Below, in pieces: positions 36,683-45,557 of a stretch of DNA of 64,000 bases. The position numbers were made by a program, and so were the translations under genes. Below the pieces are notes generated by a model, which ran no database searches, was not told where the DNA came from, and saw nothing but the letters and a program-made list of their open reading frames with translations. The stretch is from Tenericutes bacterium MO-XQ (GTDB taxonomy: Bacteria > Bacillota_I > Bacilli_A > Acholeplasmatales > Acholeplasmataceae). Positions within the stretch are counted from its first letter, which is position 1; every line of letters begins with the position of its first letter. The stretch lies in the NCBI GenBank assembly GCA_002838185.1, contig CP017948.1, positions 806,001 through 870,000 on the forward strand. Direction: 5' to 3'.

Positions 36683-37399
36683 CTAGAGCTCCTTAATGAA
36701 CAGTATTGTTTTTTCCTTTGAGTGTTTTTGACTATAACGATAACCTTCAATTTCAATAGCATAAAGCTCATTTACTGAGTTTAATTGATGTTCACATATA
36801 TGATGGACCATTAGCCCTCTTAATTTTTTTGCTTCCATGGAATGAATACTTAGTTTATCGTTTTTTTGTTGATAAAACTCAATTGTATAAGATTGAGATA
36901 GGTCTTTTATGATTTGACCATATTCGTTTGAAGCTAAATTAATAAATATATCATTCTTGTGGAATTGATTTAAATATGACATGATTTTAGGTGTCCAATA
37001 TTTATATAAGTTTCTTATGGATTTGTCTTGCATTTCTAAACGATAATTAGAGATTAAATCAAGTGGTTTTAATAAACCATATAACCCATCTAAAATATAA
37101 AGATGATCGTTCATAAAACTAATTTCTTTTTCAGATAAAGCATCAGGATTAATATGCTTATATTGATGCCCAAAATAAGTATATATCGCTGGAGATGGGT
37201 TTATATCAAAATTTTGATAATAATCGTGCGTCGTTTGTGCTACATTCATTGAGACTTTCATATGTTTAGCTAATGTCTTAACTGACATGCTTTTTAGTTT
37301 TTTTAAAAGGGGTAAAGTATCATTTATCATGACTGGATGGTTATCTGAAGATTGAGTTGTTTTTCTAAATGTTTTTGCTGGTGAAATAAATAATATCAT
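36683..37399 (-). CDS. yaaA: YaaA (DUF328/UPF0246) family protein
   Basis: 238 residues. The family start MILFISPAKTF is intact, with IYTYFGHQYKHI and LNQFHKNDIFINLASNEYGQII further on. In E. coli YaaA lowers free iron during peroxide stress and binds DNA. Upstream of and abutting cls. Confidence 0.9.
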   Translation of the reverse strand: MILFISPAKTFRKTTQSSDNHPVMINDTLPLLKKLKSMSVKTLAKHMKVSMNVAQTTHDYYQNFDINPSPAIYTYFGHQYKHINPDALSEKEISFMNDHLYILDGLYGLLKPLDLISNYRLEMQDKSIRNLYKYWTPKIMSYLNQFHKNDIFINLASNEYGQIIKDLSQSYTIEFYQQKNDKLSIHSMEAKKLRGLMVHHICEHQLNSVNELYAIEIEGYRYSQKHSKEKTILFIKEL

Positions 37400-37456
37400 A
37401 TGTATATCCTTTTTGTTTATTGTTATCTATAATTATACCAAATTTTGCAAAAAAAT

Positions 37457-37465
37457 GTTAGAATG
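37457..37465 (+). promoter_or_regulatory. Extended -10 promoter of pncB
   Basis: AATGTTAGAAT ends 29 bases before the start codon. Confidence 0.5.
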
Positions 37466-37494
37466 GAAGGTGTCTATCAAAGGAGGCATCATTT

Positions 37495-38931
37495 ATGGAA
37501 AACAGAAAACTGACTATGCTAATGGACTTTTATGAACTTACCATGGCAAATGGTTATTTTAAAGATCATAAACACCAACAAATTGCTGTTTTTGATGTAT
37601 TTTTCAGATCGATTCCAGATAAGGGCGGTTATGCGATATTTGCTGGTTTGGAACAGGTTATTGAATACATCCAAAATCTAAAATTTGGTAAAGATGAAAT
37701 CAAGTATTTAAAATCTAAAAAAATCTTTGACGATGCTTTTTTAACATATTTAGAAAATTTTAAGTTCACCTCTGATGTTTATGCGATGAAAGAAGGAACA
37801 CCGATTTTCCCTCATGAACCGATTTTAGTTGTTAAGGGACCAATCATTGAGTGTCAACTGATTGAAACAATGATTTTACTTACAATCAATCATCAAAGTT
37901 TGATTGCAACAAAATCTGCAAGAATTGTATATGCAGCAAAGGGTAGATCAGTCATTGAATTTGGAGCAAGACGTGCTCATGGATATGATGCATCCATTTA
38001 TGGAGCAAGAGCTGCATATATCTCTGGTGTTGTTGGAACATCTAATACGTATGTAGATTTTAAATATAATATACCAGCTTTAGGTACGATGGCACATAGT
38101 TATATTCAAAGTTATGATAGTGAGTATGAAGCATTTAAATCATATGCACTTACTTATCCAGATAGTTGTGTACTATTGGTAGATACATATAATACTTTAA
38201 AACAAGGCATTCCAAACGCAATTAAAGTCGCAAAAGAAGTCTTACTACCAATGGGTAAAAGATTAAAAGGGATTCGCCTTGATAGTGGTGACTTAGCATA
38301 TTTAACCATAGAAGCTAGACGCATGCTTGATGAAGCAGGATTAGATGATTGTAAGATTACTGTATCTAATTCACTTGATGAGTATTTAATTAAGGAACTC
38401 ATTCATCAAGGGGCTAGAATCGATACTTTTGGTGTTGGTGAACGTTTAGTTACAGCAAGATCAGAAGCGGTATTTGGCGGTGTATTTAAATTATCAGCTG
38501 TTGAAAATGATGGTGTTTTAGAACCTAAGATCAAGATTAGTGAAAATGTTCAAAAAACAACAACGCCTGGATTCAAACAAGTCTATCGTTTCTATGATAA
38601 AGACTGTATGGCAACTGCAGATGTTATGACATTGTTTGATGAAGAGATTGATGCGTCAAAGCCATATCATTTATTTGATCCAAACTTCCCATGGAAGAGT
38701 AAAGAAATTGATAACTATCATGTAAAAGCATTGTTAGTTCCTGTTTTTGAAAAAGGAAAACTTGTTTATAATATCCCTTCATTAGAAGAGATTAGAGCAC
38801 ATTTTCAAAAGGAATTTAATGCATTATGGCCTGCAGTATTAAGACTTGAGAATCCTCATGAATACTATGTGGATTTATCAGAGAAACTTTGGGCATTAAA
38901 ACAAGACTTAATTAAAAAATATAAAGTATAG
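37495..38931 (+). CDS. pncB: Nicotinate phosphoribosyltransferase
   Basis: 478 residues. LTMLMDFYELTMANGYF at the start, SARIVYAAKGRSVIEFGARRAHG and GIRLDSGDLAYL are the family hallmarks. It makes nicotinate mononucleotide from nicotinate and PRPP for NAD salvage. AAAGGAGG ribosome site; its terminator lies just downstream. Confidence 0.95.
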   Translation: MENRKLTMLMDFYELTMANGYFKDHKHQQIAVFDVFFRSIPDKGGYAIFAGLEQVIEYIQNLKFGKDEIKYLKSKKIFDDAFLTYLENFKFTSDVYAMKEGTPIFPHEPILVVKGPIIECQLIETMILLTINHQSLIATKSARIVYAAKGRSVIEFGARRAHGYDASIYGARAAYISGVVGTSNTYVDFKYNIPALGTMAHSYIQSYDSEYEAFKSYALTYPDSCVLLVDTYNTLKQGIPNAIKVAKEVLLPMGKRLKGIRLDSGDLAYLTIEARRMLDEAGLDDCKITVSNSLDEYLIKELIHQGARIDTFGVGERLVTARSEAVFGGVFKLSAVENDGVLEPKIKISENVQKTTTPGFKQVYRFYDKDCMATADVMTLFDEEIDASKPYHLFDPNFPWKSKEIDNYHVKALLVPVFEKGKLVYNIPSLEEIRAHFQKEFNALWPAVLRLENPHEYYVDLSEKLWALKQDLIKKYKV

Positions 38932-38940
38932 GTTAAAATG

Positions 38941-38964
38941 GTATTGCCTAGCAATACTATTTTT
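38941..38964 (+). terminator. Terminator of pncB
   Basis: GTATTGC-CTA-GCAATAC stem followed by TATTTTT. Confidence 0.75.
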
Positions 38965-38981
38965 ATGAGTGAGGTCTATTT

Positions 38982-39524
38982 ATGTTACATATAGTATTAT
39001 TTGAACCAGAAATACCACAAAATACAGGCAATATCATGAGAACATGTGTTGCGATTGGTGCTAAATTACATTTGATTGAACCAATGGGTTTTAGACTTGA
39101 TGAGAAAAGATTAAAAAGAAGTGCACTAGATTATTACGAATATATCGATTACAAGGTTTATAAGAATTATGAAGCTTTTACAAAAGAAAATAAAGGTCGA
39201 TATTTCTTTTTAACACGATATGGACAAAAGACATATTCTGAGTTTGATTATAAAGATATTGATGAAGATATTTATTTAATATTTGGTAAAGAATCAACTG
39301 GTGTCGATAAAAAGATACTTGCAAGTCATCTTGATAGTTGTTACCGGATACCTACAACAGATAAAGTAAGAAGTTTAAACTTAAGTAATTGTGTTGCCTT
39401 AGTTTCTTATGAAGTCTTAAGACAACTTGATTATCCAGACTTAATTAGAACAGAACCTGAAAGTTTAAAAGGTGCGGATTTCTTAAATCAATTCATAGGA
39501 GATAAAGACAATGATGAAAACTAA
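38982..39524 (+). CDS. trmL: tRNA (cytidine/uridine-34 2'-O)-methyltransferase
   Basis: 180 residues, SPOUT fold. FEPEIPQNTGNIMRTC, LIFGKESTGVDKKIL and YRIPTTDKVRSLNLSNCVALVSYE are the SPOUT knot motifs of TrmL. It methylates the wobble base of tRNA-Leu. Overlaps the next gene by 14 bases. A tRNA-Leu gene lies elsewhere in the window but is not linked to it. Confidence 0.93.
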   Translation: MLHIVLFEPEIPQNTGNIMRTCVAIGAKLHLIEPMGFRLDEKRLKRSALDYYEYIDYKVYKNYEAFTKENKGRYFFLTRYGQKTYSEFDYKDIDEDIYLIFGKESTGVDKKILASHLDSCYRIPTTDKVRSLNLSNCVALVSYEVLRQLDYPDLIRTEPESLKGADFLNQFIGDKDNDEN

Positions 39525-40170
39525 TCATATTCAAACTGTTGGAGAAGAAATCGCAAATGCAGTAAGCCATGGTGTCATGGCAATCTTTGGGATTGTTGCG
39601 ATGATCTTAATGCTTGTTAAAAGTGATACACCTATTGAGGTGATTTCAGCTGTGATTTTTGGATTTGGTATGATCAATTTATACACGATGTCTACCATTT
39701 ATCATGCACTCTTTCATAAAAAAGCAAAAAGTGTTTTTCAAAGATTTGATCATTTAAGCATTTATATTCTTATTGGTGCAACCTTTGCACCAGCATTGTT
39801 GTTATTACCAGAGTTACAAAAGCCAATTTTTGGTATTGATGGCTTAGGACTAGGGCCAACACTGTTTATTATCCAGTGGATACTTATACTGATTGGTGTT
39901 ATTTTTAAATCCATTTGGATTAAAAAATTCATGAAACTTCATGTCTTTTTATATCTTGCGATGGGATGGAGTGCACTGATTTTCATTAGACAACTATTTG
40001 CATATCAAGCTGGTGCATTTTGGTTTATTTTTGCTGGTGGTGTGGCTTATAGTATTGGCGTCATATTTTACGCTTTACCTAAGATTAAATACTTCCATTT
40101 TATATGGCATTTATTCACTGCTTTAGGAACAATTTTACAATTTTTTGCAATTTATTTATATTTATATTAA
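39511..40170 (+). CDS. Hemolysin III / PAQR-family membrane protein
   Basis: 219 residues, seven hydrophobic helices. The PAQR metal-site pattern is seen: EIANAVSHGVMAI, STIYHALFH, FDHLSIYILIGATFAP and the terminal FHFIWHLFTALG. Bacterial members are called hemolysin III, but their native role is unclear; lipid hydrolase activity is suspected for the wider family. AGGAGAT lies 8 bases before the ATG, inside trmL. Confidence 0.9.
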   Translation: MMKTNHIQTVGEEIANAVSHGVMAIFGIVAMILMLVKSDTPIEVISAVIFGFGMINLYTMSTIYHALFHKKAKSVFQRFDHLSIYILIGATFAPALLLLPELQKPIFGIDGLGLGPTLFIIQWILILIGVIFKSIWIKKFMKLHVFLYLAMGWSALIFIRQLFAYQAGAFWFIFAGGVAYSIGVIFYALPKIKYFHFIWHLFTALGTILQFFAIYLYLY

Positions 40171-40178
40171 TAATTAAC

Positions 40179-40194
40179 ATGAATATTTATTCAT
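40179..40194. promoter_or_regulatory. ARG-box-like palindrome upstream of ackA
   Basis: ATGAATATTTATTCAT fits the ArgR/AhrC pattern TGnATwwwwATnCA. It lies 4 bases upstream of the proposed -35 box. No argR gene is in the window. Confidence 0.4.
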
Positions 40195-40198
40195 ATAC

Positions 40199-40227
40199 TT
40201 GATTATTAAAAAATTTTAGAGTATCAT
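40199..40227 (+). promoter_or_regulatory. Promoter of ackA
   Basis: TTGATT at 40199-40204, 17 bases, TATCAT at 40222-40227. The ribosome site AAGGAGAG follows. Confidence 0.6.
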
Positions 40228-40251
40228 TAACTTATAAGGAGAGATCAAATT

Positions 40252-41427
40252 ATGAAAATTATTGCTGTCAATGCTGGGAGTTCATCATTAAAATTCCAGT
40301 TATTAAACATGCCAGAAGAACATGAAATTACATCAGGACTTGTCGAAAGAATCGGATATGACAACGCAGTCTTTACGATTAAAATCGATGGAAAAAAAGT
40401 AAAAAAAGAAACACCAGTACCTAATCACAAAGTTGCAGTTGAACTTGTGATTGAAGGGCTTTTAGAACATAAAGTGATTGCATCACTTGATGAAATCAAA
40501 GGTGTAGGTCACCGTGTTGTACAAGGTGGCGAATTATTTAAAGATTCAGTTGTGATTACTGATCAAGTTGTAAAAGATATTGAAAGTTTAAATGATTTAG
40601 CACCACTTCATAATCCTGCAAATATTACAGGTATTGAAGCTTTTAGAGAATTATTACCAAATGTTATCCAAGTTGCTGTTTTTGACACAACATTCCACCA
40701 AACCATGAGAGAAGATGCATATTTATATGCAGCACCTTATGATTGGTATAAAAAATATGGTGTTAGAAAATATGGCTTCCACGGTACTTCACATCAGTTC
40801 GTTAGTGAAAGAGCTCAAGAACTATTAGGCAACAAAGATGCTAAAATCATTGTGGCTCATTTAGGAAATGGCGCATCGCTTTGTGCTGTTGATGGTGGTA
40901 AGAGTGTTGATACATCAATGGGTCTTACACCACTTGAAGGTATTCCAATGGGGACACGTTCAGGGAATATTGATCCAGCTGTCTTAATGTTAGTTTCTGA
41001 AAAAGAAAATAAAACATATGAAGAAGTTTTAAATGATTTAAATAAATCAAGTGGGTATTTAGGAGTATCAGGTATTTCTAATGACAGTAGAGATATTGTT
41101 GAAAACATGCTTCAAGGTCACTATAGAGCAACCCTAGCTCATAGAATTCAAATTAAGAGAATTGCTGATTATATTGGTTCTTATTACGTATATATGGGTG
41201 GCTTAGATGCAATTTGCTTTACTGCTGGTATTGGAGAAAATGCACCTGAAGTTAGAAAAGATGTTATTAATGCAATTAAAGTATTAGGCATCACACTAGA
41301 TGAAGAAGAAAATCAAAAACGTGGTGAACGTATGATTTCAACTGCTGATTCTAAAGTGAAAGCATTTATCATTCCAACCAATGAAGAAGTGATGATTGCT
41401 AGAGAAGTACTTAGATTAAACAAGTAA
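40252..41427 (+). CDS. ackA: Acetate kinase
   Basis: 391 residues. NAGSSSLKFQLL (6-17), FDTTFHQTM, GFHGTSHQFVSERA, HLGNGASLCAVDGGKSVDTSMG and FTAGIGENAPEVR are the kinase's signature sites. It makes ATP and acetate from acetyl phosphate, a main energy step in fermenting bacteria. No pta gene is adjacent. Strong ribosome site, own promoter and terminator, so expressed alone. Confidence 0.96.
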   Translation: MKIIAVNAGSSSLKFQLLNMPEEHEITSGLVERIGYDNAVFTIKIDGKKVKKETPVPNHKVAVELVIEGLLEHKVIASLDEIKGVGHRVVQGGELFKDSVVITDQVVKDIESLNDLAPLHNPANITGIEAFRELLPNVIQVAVFDTTFHQTMREDAYLYAAPYDWYKKYGVRKYGFHGTSHQFVSERAQELLGNKDAKIIVAHLGNGASLCAVDGGKSVDTSMGLTPLEGIPMGTRSGNIDPAVLMLVSEKENKTYEEVLNDLNKSSGYLGVSGISNDSRDIVENMLQGHYRATLAHRIQIKRIADYIGSYYVYMGGLDAICFTAGIGENAPEVRKDVINAIKVLGITLDEEENQKRGERMISTADSKVKAFIIPTNEEVMIAREVLRLNK

Positions 41428-41439
41428 TAAATAATCATT

Positions 41440-41466
41440 GCACAAGTCTAACTTGTGCTTTTTTTT
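41440..41466 (+). terminator. Terminator of ackA
   Basis: GCACAAGT-CTA-ACTTGTGC stem followed by eight T. Confidence 0.9.
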
Positions 41467-41509
41467 ATGCTTGTTTTTTCAATTCACAAAGATATAACAA
41501 GGCTTTGTA

Positions 41510-41518
41510 TGTTAAAAT
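41510..41518 (+). promoter_or_regulatory. Extended -10 promoter of the rRNA methyltransferase run
   Basis: TATGTTAAAAT ends 21 bases before the start codon at 41540. Confidence 0.55.
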
Positions 41519-41539
41519 GAAAGGTAGAGGTAGATAACT

Positions 41540-42907
41540 ATGAACGATTTTATTCATTTAAACGATATCATCAATATTGATATCAAAAAAATAGGGATTA
41601 ACGGTGAAGGTATAGGTTATTATCAAAAACTAGCTGTTTTTGTAAACTATGCTTTACCAGGAGAAAATGTAGATGTAAGAGTTACAAAAGTTTATAATAA
41701 CAGAGCTGAAGCGAAGCTTGAAAAGATTCATAAAGAAAGTGTATATCGTGATATACCTTTTTGTCCTGTCTATGAAAAGTGTGGTGGATGTCAACTCCAA
41801 CATTTAAGATATGAAAGAACATTAGTAGAAAAAAGACAACTTATTTTAGATAGTTATGACAGATACATTTCATTTAAAATTCCAAGACATTTAGTCAAAG
41901 AAACCATCGGTGCGGATGATCCTAAATACTATAGAAATAAGGCAAGTCTTCCTGTAGAAAACAAAAAGAGAAATGAAATTGGGATGTATCGTGCTGGATC
42001 AAATCATTTTGTTGCAATCGATGAATGTCCTGTACAAAGTTCAGATATTAATCGTATCTTAAAAACGATTTTAAGATTGATGAATATTTTTAAAGTTGAT
42101 GGATATGATCCGAAATATAAAAAAGGATATATCAAAAATTTAGTGGTTAGAGTGAGTGAAACGATAAAAGAAGCACAAGTCACTTTTATCTTGCATAAAG
42201 ATAGTAAGTATTTAGATACATTAGTTGAGAACTTAGTTAAAGAAGAAACCATGATTAAATCTGTGTTTAAAGTCATTAGTAAACCAACTAAGAAAAATGA
42301 GTTTTTTACAGATGAACCAATTAAACTATTTGGTAAAGACACCATCAATGCGAAATTAAATGCTTATACGTTTGATTTAAAGCCAGAAGCATTTTTCCAA
42401 CTTAATAGTCAACAGGCACATAAGTTTTATCTGAAGATGAAAGATCTAGCTGCATTAAAGAAAAATGAAGTTGCAATCGATGCATATGCCGGTGTTGCAC
42501 CTGTGAGTCATTATATTGCTAAGGATGCAAAGAAAGTTTACGCAATAGAGCTTAATGAAAGCTCTTGTGAGAGTGCAAGAAAGTCTTTGGAGCTCAATGG
42601 TATAGATAATGTCGTTATTTTACAAAGCGACTTTAAACGAGCATTAAGTGGCTTAAAAGAAACACAAATAGATGTGATGCTCTTTGATCCACCAAGAACT
42701 GGTTTAGGAGAAGAAACTATTGATTTGATTTTAAAATTCAAACCGAAGCGCATAGTTTATGGTTCATGTAATCCATCAACACTGGCTAAAGATTTGAATG
42801 TTTTATTAAAGGATTATGTATTAGTTGAAACAACACCACTTGATATGTTTCCATATACATCTTTAGTTGAAAGTGTTAGTCTACTCATTTTAAAAGATAA
42901 ATCATAG
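41540..42907 (+). CDS. 23S rRNA (uracil-5)-methyltransferase, RlmD/RumA family
   Basis: 455 residues. An N-terminal TRAM domain (IDIKKIGINGEGIGYYQKLAVFVNYALPGE) is followed by an iron-sulfur Cys cluster (FCPVYEKCGGCQLQHL), the SAM site VAIDAYAGVAPVSHYIA, FDPPRTGLGEE and the catalytic-Cys motif VYGSCNPSTLAKDL. Uses SAM to make 5-methyluridine in 23S rRNA; Firmicute members may modify two sites, so I leave the symbol open. First gene of a run of small genes. Confidence 0.92.
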   Translation: MNDFIHLNDIINIDIKKIGINGEGIGYYQKLAVFVNYALPGENVDVRVTKVYNNRAEAKLEKIHKESVYRDIPFCPVYEKCGGCQLQHLRYERTLVEKRQLILDSYDRYISFKIPRHLVKETIGADDPKYYRNKASLPVENKKRNEIGMYRAGSNHFVAIDECPVQSSDINRILKTILRLMNIFKVDGYDPKYKKGYIKNLVVRVSETIKEAQVTFILHKDSKYLDTLVENLVKEETMIKSVFKVISKPTKKNEFFTDEPIKLFGKDTINAKLNAYTFDLKPEAFFQLNSQQAHKFYLKMKDLAALKKNEVAIDAYAGVAPVSHYIAKDAKKVYAIELNESSCESARKSLELNGIDNVVILQSDFKRALSGLKETQIDVMLFDPPRTGLGEETIDLILKFKPKRIVYGSCNPSTLAKDLNVLLKDYVLVETTPLDMFPYTSLVESVSLLILKDKS

Positions 42908-42916
42908 GAGTTATCG

Positions 42917-43396
42917 ATGAAGCATAAGATATATTTTGGAATTAAACTTAATTATAAAGTTGTGGTTTTATCCATATTTTTAGTTTTAAGTTTAATACTT
43001 GTAACAATCATTAGAGATATTGAAACCAATCATATCCTCATCAATATTGCATTTTATGGACTTATCGTACTTAATGCTTTATGGGTGATTGCGCTTTATG
43101 GTCTTTATAAGACTAGAATAGAGATTAGTGAAACTGAAATGCATGCCCCATTTTATCTGTGGTATCCTGATTTTAAACTGAGTGATGACAATATATTTTT
43201 CACTAAAACCATCGAGTTTAAAGAGATTGATAGTGTTGAAAAGCAGGAGATCCATGATGATAAAAATGATAAGCAAGTGAGTTTATTAAAACTATCGATT
43301 AAGGATAAATATGTATTATGCTTACTTTTAGATGGGCATGATCAAGAAGAAGTTATAGATATTGAAAAAATGATTGTCGAACGGACATCTATTTAA
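42917..43396 (+). CDS. Two-helix membrane protein with cytoplasmic beta domain, unknown
   Basis: 159 residues. Helices at about 14-33 and 40-62 precede a polar region of ~95 residues with strands such as TKTIEFKEIDSVEKQEI and LLKLSIKDKYVLCLLL, reminiscent of bacterial PH-like domains. The PH-like reading is by pattern only. TAGGAG ribosome site, 9 bases after the methyltransferase gene. Confidence 0.65.
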   Translation: MKHKIYFGIKLNYKVVVLSIFLVLSLILVTIIRDIETNHILINIAFYGLIVLNALWVIALYGLYKTRIEISETEMHAPFYLWYPDFKLSDDNIFFTKTIEFKEIDSVEKQEIHDDKNDKQVSLLKLSIKDKYVLCLLLDGHDQEEVIDIEKMIVERTSI

Positions 43397-43419
43397 GACT
43401 ATAATGTCAAGGAGCACCT

Positions 43420-43677
43420 ATGGAGTCATTTTTTGTAGATATATATCACTATTTACTCAACCATAAAAATCTATCAAAATGGGTTGCTTGGATGTATGTA
43501 TCCATCTTTTTTGTGCTCATCATTTTGATTGGTTTTTTTGCAGGATTTAGTGCACTTGATGCCACAGGTATTTTAGGTGCAATCTTCTGTTGGTTTATTT
43601 CGTTTATGTTTACTTTGTTATGGATATTTCAAACCCGTAAAATTATCAAACATAAAAAGACCCATCAAGTAGAGTAG
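43420..43677 (+). CDS. Small two-helix membrane protein
   Basis: 85 residues, hydrophobic helices at about 20-42 and 50-70, basic tail KIIKHKKTHQVE. AAGGAG ribosome site. No family recognised. Lies 23 bases after the previous membrane protein gene, probably the same transcript. Confidence 0.6.
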   Translation: MESFFVDIYHYLLNHKNLSKWVAWMYVSIFFVLIILIGFFAGFSALDATGILGAIFCWFISFMFTLLWIFQTRKIIKHKKTHQVE

Positions 43678-43699
43678 ACATATTAAAGGAGTTTTACAT

Positions 43700-44146
43700 A
43701 TGCACATTATTTCTATAAAAACACATCCAGAATACGAGAAAAAGATCATCAATTATTTTAAGAAAGTGTGGTCTACTGAAGCTTCAGAAAAAGTTTATGA
43801 AGATGCTATTAAAAATAGTAAGCATGAAGGATTACCAAATTGGTATTTACTTTTAAATGATAAAGAAGTTATCGGATGTGTTGGCTTAATCACGAATGAT
43901 TTTATCAGTCGTATGGACTTATATCCATGGCTTGCGGCGCTTTATATTGAACCTAATTATCGAGGAAGTAATTATAGTGCTTTACTGATTGATCAAGTAA
44001 AAAAAGATGCCAAAGCTTATGGGTATCAAGAGCTATATTTATGTACAGAACATCAAGGATACTATGAGAAATATGGATTTAAGTATTTAGCTCATGGATA
44101 TCATCCTTGGGGAGAAAGTTCTAAGATTTACAAAATCATATTATAA
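43700..44146 (+). CDS. GNAT-family N-acetyltransferase
   Basis: 148 residues. The acetyl-CoA site pattern LAALYIEPNYRGSNYSALLIDQVKKDAKAYG and the closing YLCTEHQGYYEKYGFKYL are GNAT motifs A and B. Substrate not predictable. The run of a GNAT gene followed by maa suggests small-molecule acetylation, by context only. Ribosome site AAAGGAG. Confidence 0.85.
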   Translation: MHIISIKTHPEYEKKIINYFKKVWSTEASEKVYEDAIKNSKHEGLPNWYLLLNDKEVIGCVGLITNDFISRMDLYPWLAALYIEPNYRGSNYSALLIDQVKKDAKAYGYQELYLCTEHQGYYEKYGFKYLAHGYHPWGESSKIYKIIL

Positions 44147-44164
44147 ATCAAGAGAGGCAATCAA

Positions 44165-44773
44165 ATGAAAGAAATAGAAAAAATGTTATCAGGTATGCTT
44201 TACCAAGCAAGTGATGAAACTTTAAGTAAAATGCGTGATCAAGCGAAAAACCTGATGTATGATTATAATCATTTAAGACCATCTGATCATCATCAAAAGG
44301 ACAAATTGCTAAGTGAATTATTAGGGTCTAAAGGACATGATGTCTATATGAATCAACCTATTTATGTTGATTATGGAAAGCATATTTATATTGGTGATCA
44401 CTTTTTTTCTAATTATGATTGTACATTCTTAGATGTCGCTAAAATCACTATTGGGAATAATGTTATGTTTGGTCCTAAGGTTTCTTTATTAACCGCAACT
44501 CATCCACTCGATAAAAAAGTAAGAAATGAACAGTATGAATATGGACTACCTATCACCATTAAAGATGATGTATGGATAGGTGGAAACGTAGTCGTAAATC
44601 CTGGGGTTACCATTGGAAGTGGCGTAGTCGTTGGTTCAGGAAGTGTTGTTACTAAAGATCTTCCAGATGATACACTTTGCTATGGCAATCCCTGTAGAGT
44701 GATAAGAAAACTGACACATGAGGATAAAACTTATTGGGAAGCGGAAAAAGCTTTATCTTTAAAAAATAAATAA
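44165..44773 (+). CDS. maa: Maltose/galactoside O-acetyltransferase family
   Basis: 202 residues. An N-terminal Mac domain (EKMLSGMLYQASDETLSKMRDQAKNL) precedes hexapeptide repeats forming a left-handed beta helix (IYVDYGKHIYIGDHFFSNYD, VWIGGNVVVNPGVTIGSGVVVGSGSVV). The catalytic His is in LLTATHPLD. It transfers acetyl groups from acetyl-CoA to sugars; the actual sugar is uncertain. AGAGG ribosome site. Confidence 0.9.
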   Translation: MKEIEKMLSGMLYQASDETLSKMRDQAKNLMYDYNHLRPSDHHQKDKLLSELLGSKGHDVYMNQPIYVDYGKHIYIGDHFFSNYDCTFLDVAKITIGNNVMFGPKVSLLTATHPLDKKVRNEQYEYGLPITIKDDVWIGGNVVVNPGVTIGSGVVVGSGSVVTKDLPDDTLCYGNPCRVIRKLTHEDKTYWEAEKALSLKNK

Positions 44774-44787
44774 AGGGAAGTGTTGAT

Positions 44788-45501
44788 ATGATCTATGCAT
44801 TAGTTTCAATCTTTATATTGATGTGGAGTTTTTATATCTATCATGTGATCGTTGGAAGAAGACTTAGGGGCTTTTACTTTAAAGGGCTAACGAGCTTTTT
44901 ATTTATCGCAGTCTTTTTTTATAGCATATTTTTCCAAAACATATCGCTTTTTGGAGAACCAAGTCTTTTATTATTACTTGTAGGAGAACTTAAACTTATA
45001 CTTTATATGGGTTTAGGATTAGTTTTAGGACTTGTTGGTGATTTAATCTTAGAGATTCAGTATTTTCATGATACACATAAAAATGAACAGATATCAATGG
45101 GAATGGTTGCCTTTGGATTAGGACATATATTCTATATTTTAGCTTTATCTAGTTATTATGCATTTAGTTATTGGGCTTTAATTATAGGTTTAGTGATGGT
45201 AATTGTCGTCCATTTTGGTAGTCAGTTTATGAAGATTGATTTTCAATCACTTAAACTGATGAGTTATATCTATACATTTGTTATCTTTACCATGGTTGGT
45301 TTATCAGTGATCGTTTATATCAATCATCAAACACAAGCATCACTTATATTTATGATGGGTTCTCTCTTATTTGGGATCTCTGATTTATTATTAGCACCGA
45401 TTTATTTTAAAGCAGAAAAAAGTAAGTTATTTGTGATTGGAAATCTAGCTACATATTATTTAGGACAATTGCTCATCGCATTATCTATACTTTTTATATA
45501 A
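44788..45501 (+). CDS. YhhN-family membrane protein (lysoplasmalogenase-like)
   Basis: 237 residues, about eight hydrophobic helices. LGLVGDLILEI, MGMVAFGLGHIFYILAL and MGSLLFGISDLLLAP match the acidic/His motifs of the YhhN/TMEM86 family, some members of which hydrolyse lysoplasmalogens. Plasmalogens occur in some anaerobes, so a lipid role is plausible. GGGAAGTG ribosome site. Confidence 0.8.
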   Translation: MIYALVSIFILMWSFYIYHVIVGRRLRGFYFKGLTSFLFIAVFFYSIFFQNISLFGEPSLLLLLVGELKLILYMGLGLVLGLVGDLILEIQYFHDTHKNEQISMGMVAFGLGHIFYILALSSYYAFSYWALIIGLVMVIVVHFGSQFMKIDFQSLKLMSYIYTFVIFTMVGLSVIVYINHQTQASLIFMMGSLLFGISDLLLAPIYFKAEKSKLFVIGNLATYYLGQLLIALSILFI

Positions 45502-45535
45502 TTGACACAATTTTGACAAAACTTTAATTTAAAAT
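45502..45535 (+). promoter_or_regulatory. Candidate promoter with two TTGACA copies
   Basis: TTGACA occurs at 45502-45507 and again at 45513-45518 (11-base period), before TAAAAT at 45530-45535. Neither is ideally spaced, so the arrangement could be a regulator's direct repeat. Confidence 0.35.
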
Positions 45536-45557
45536 AAAGGTATCAGGAGGATGAGTA

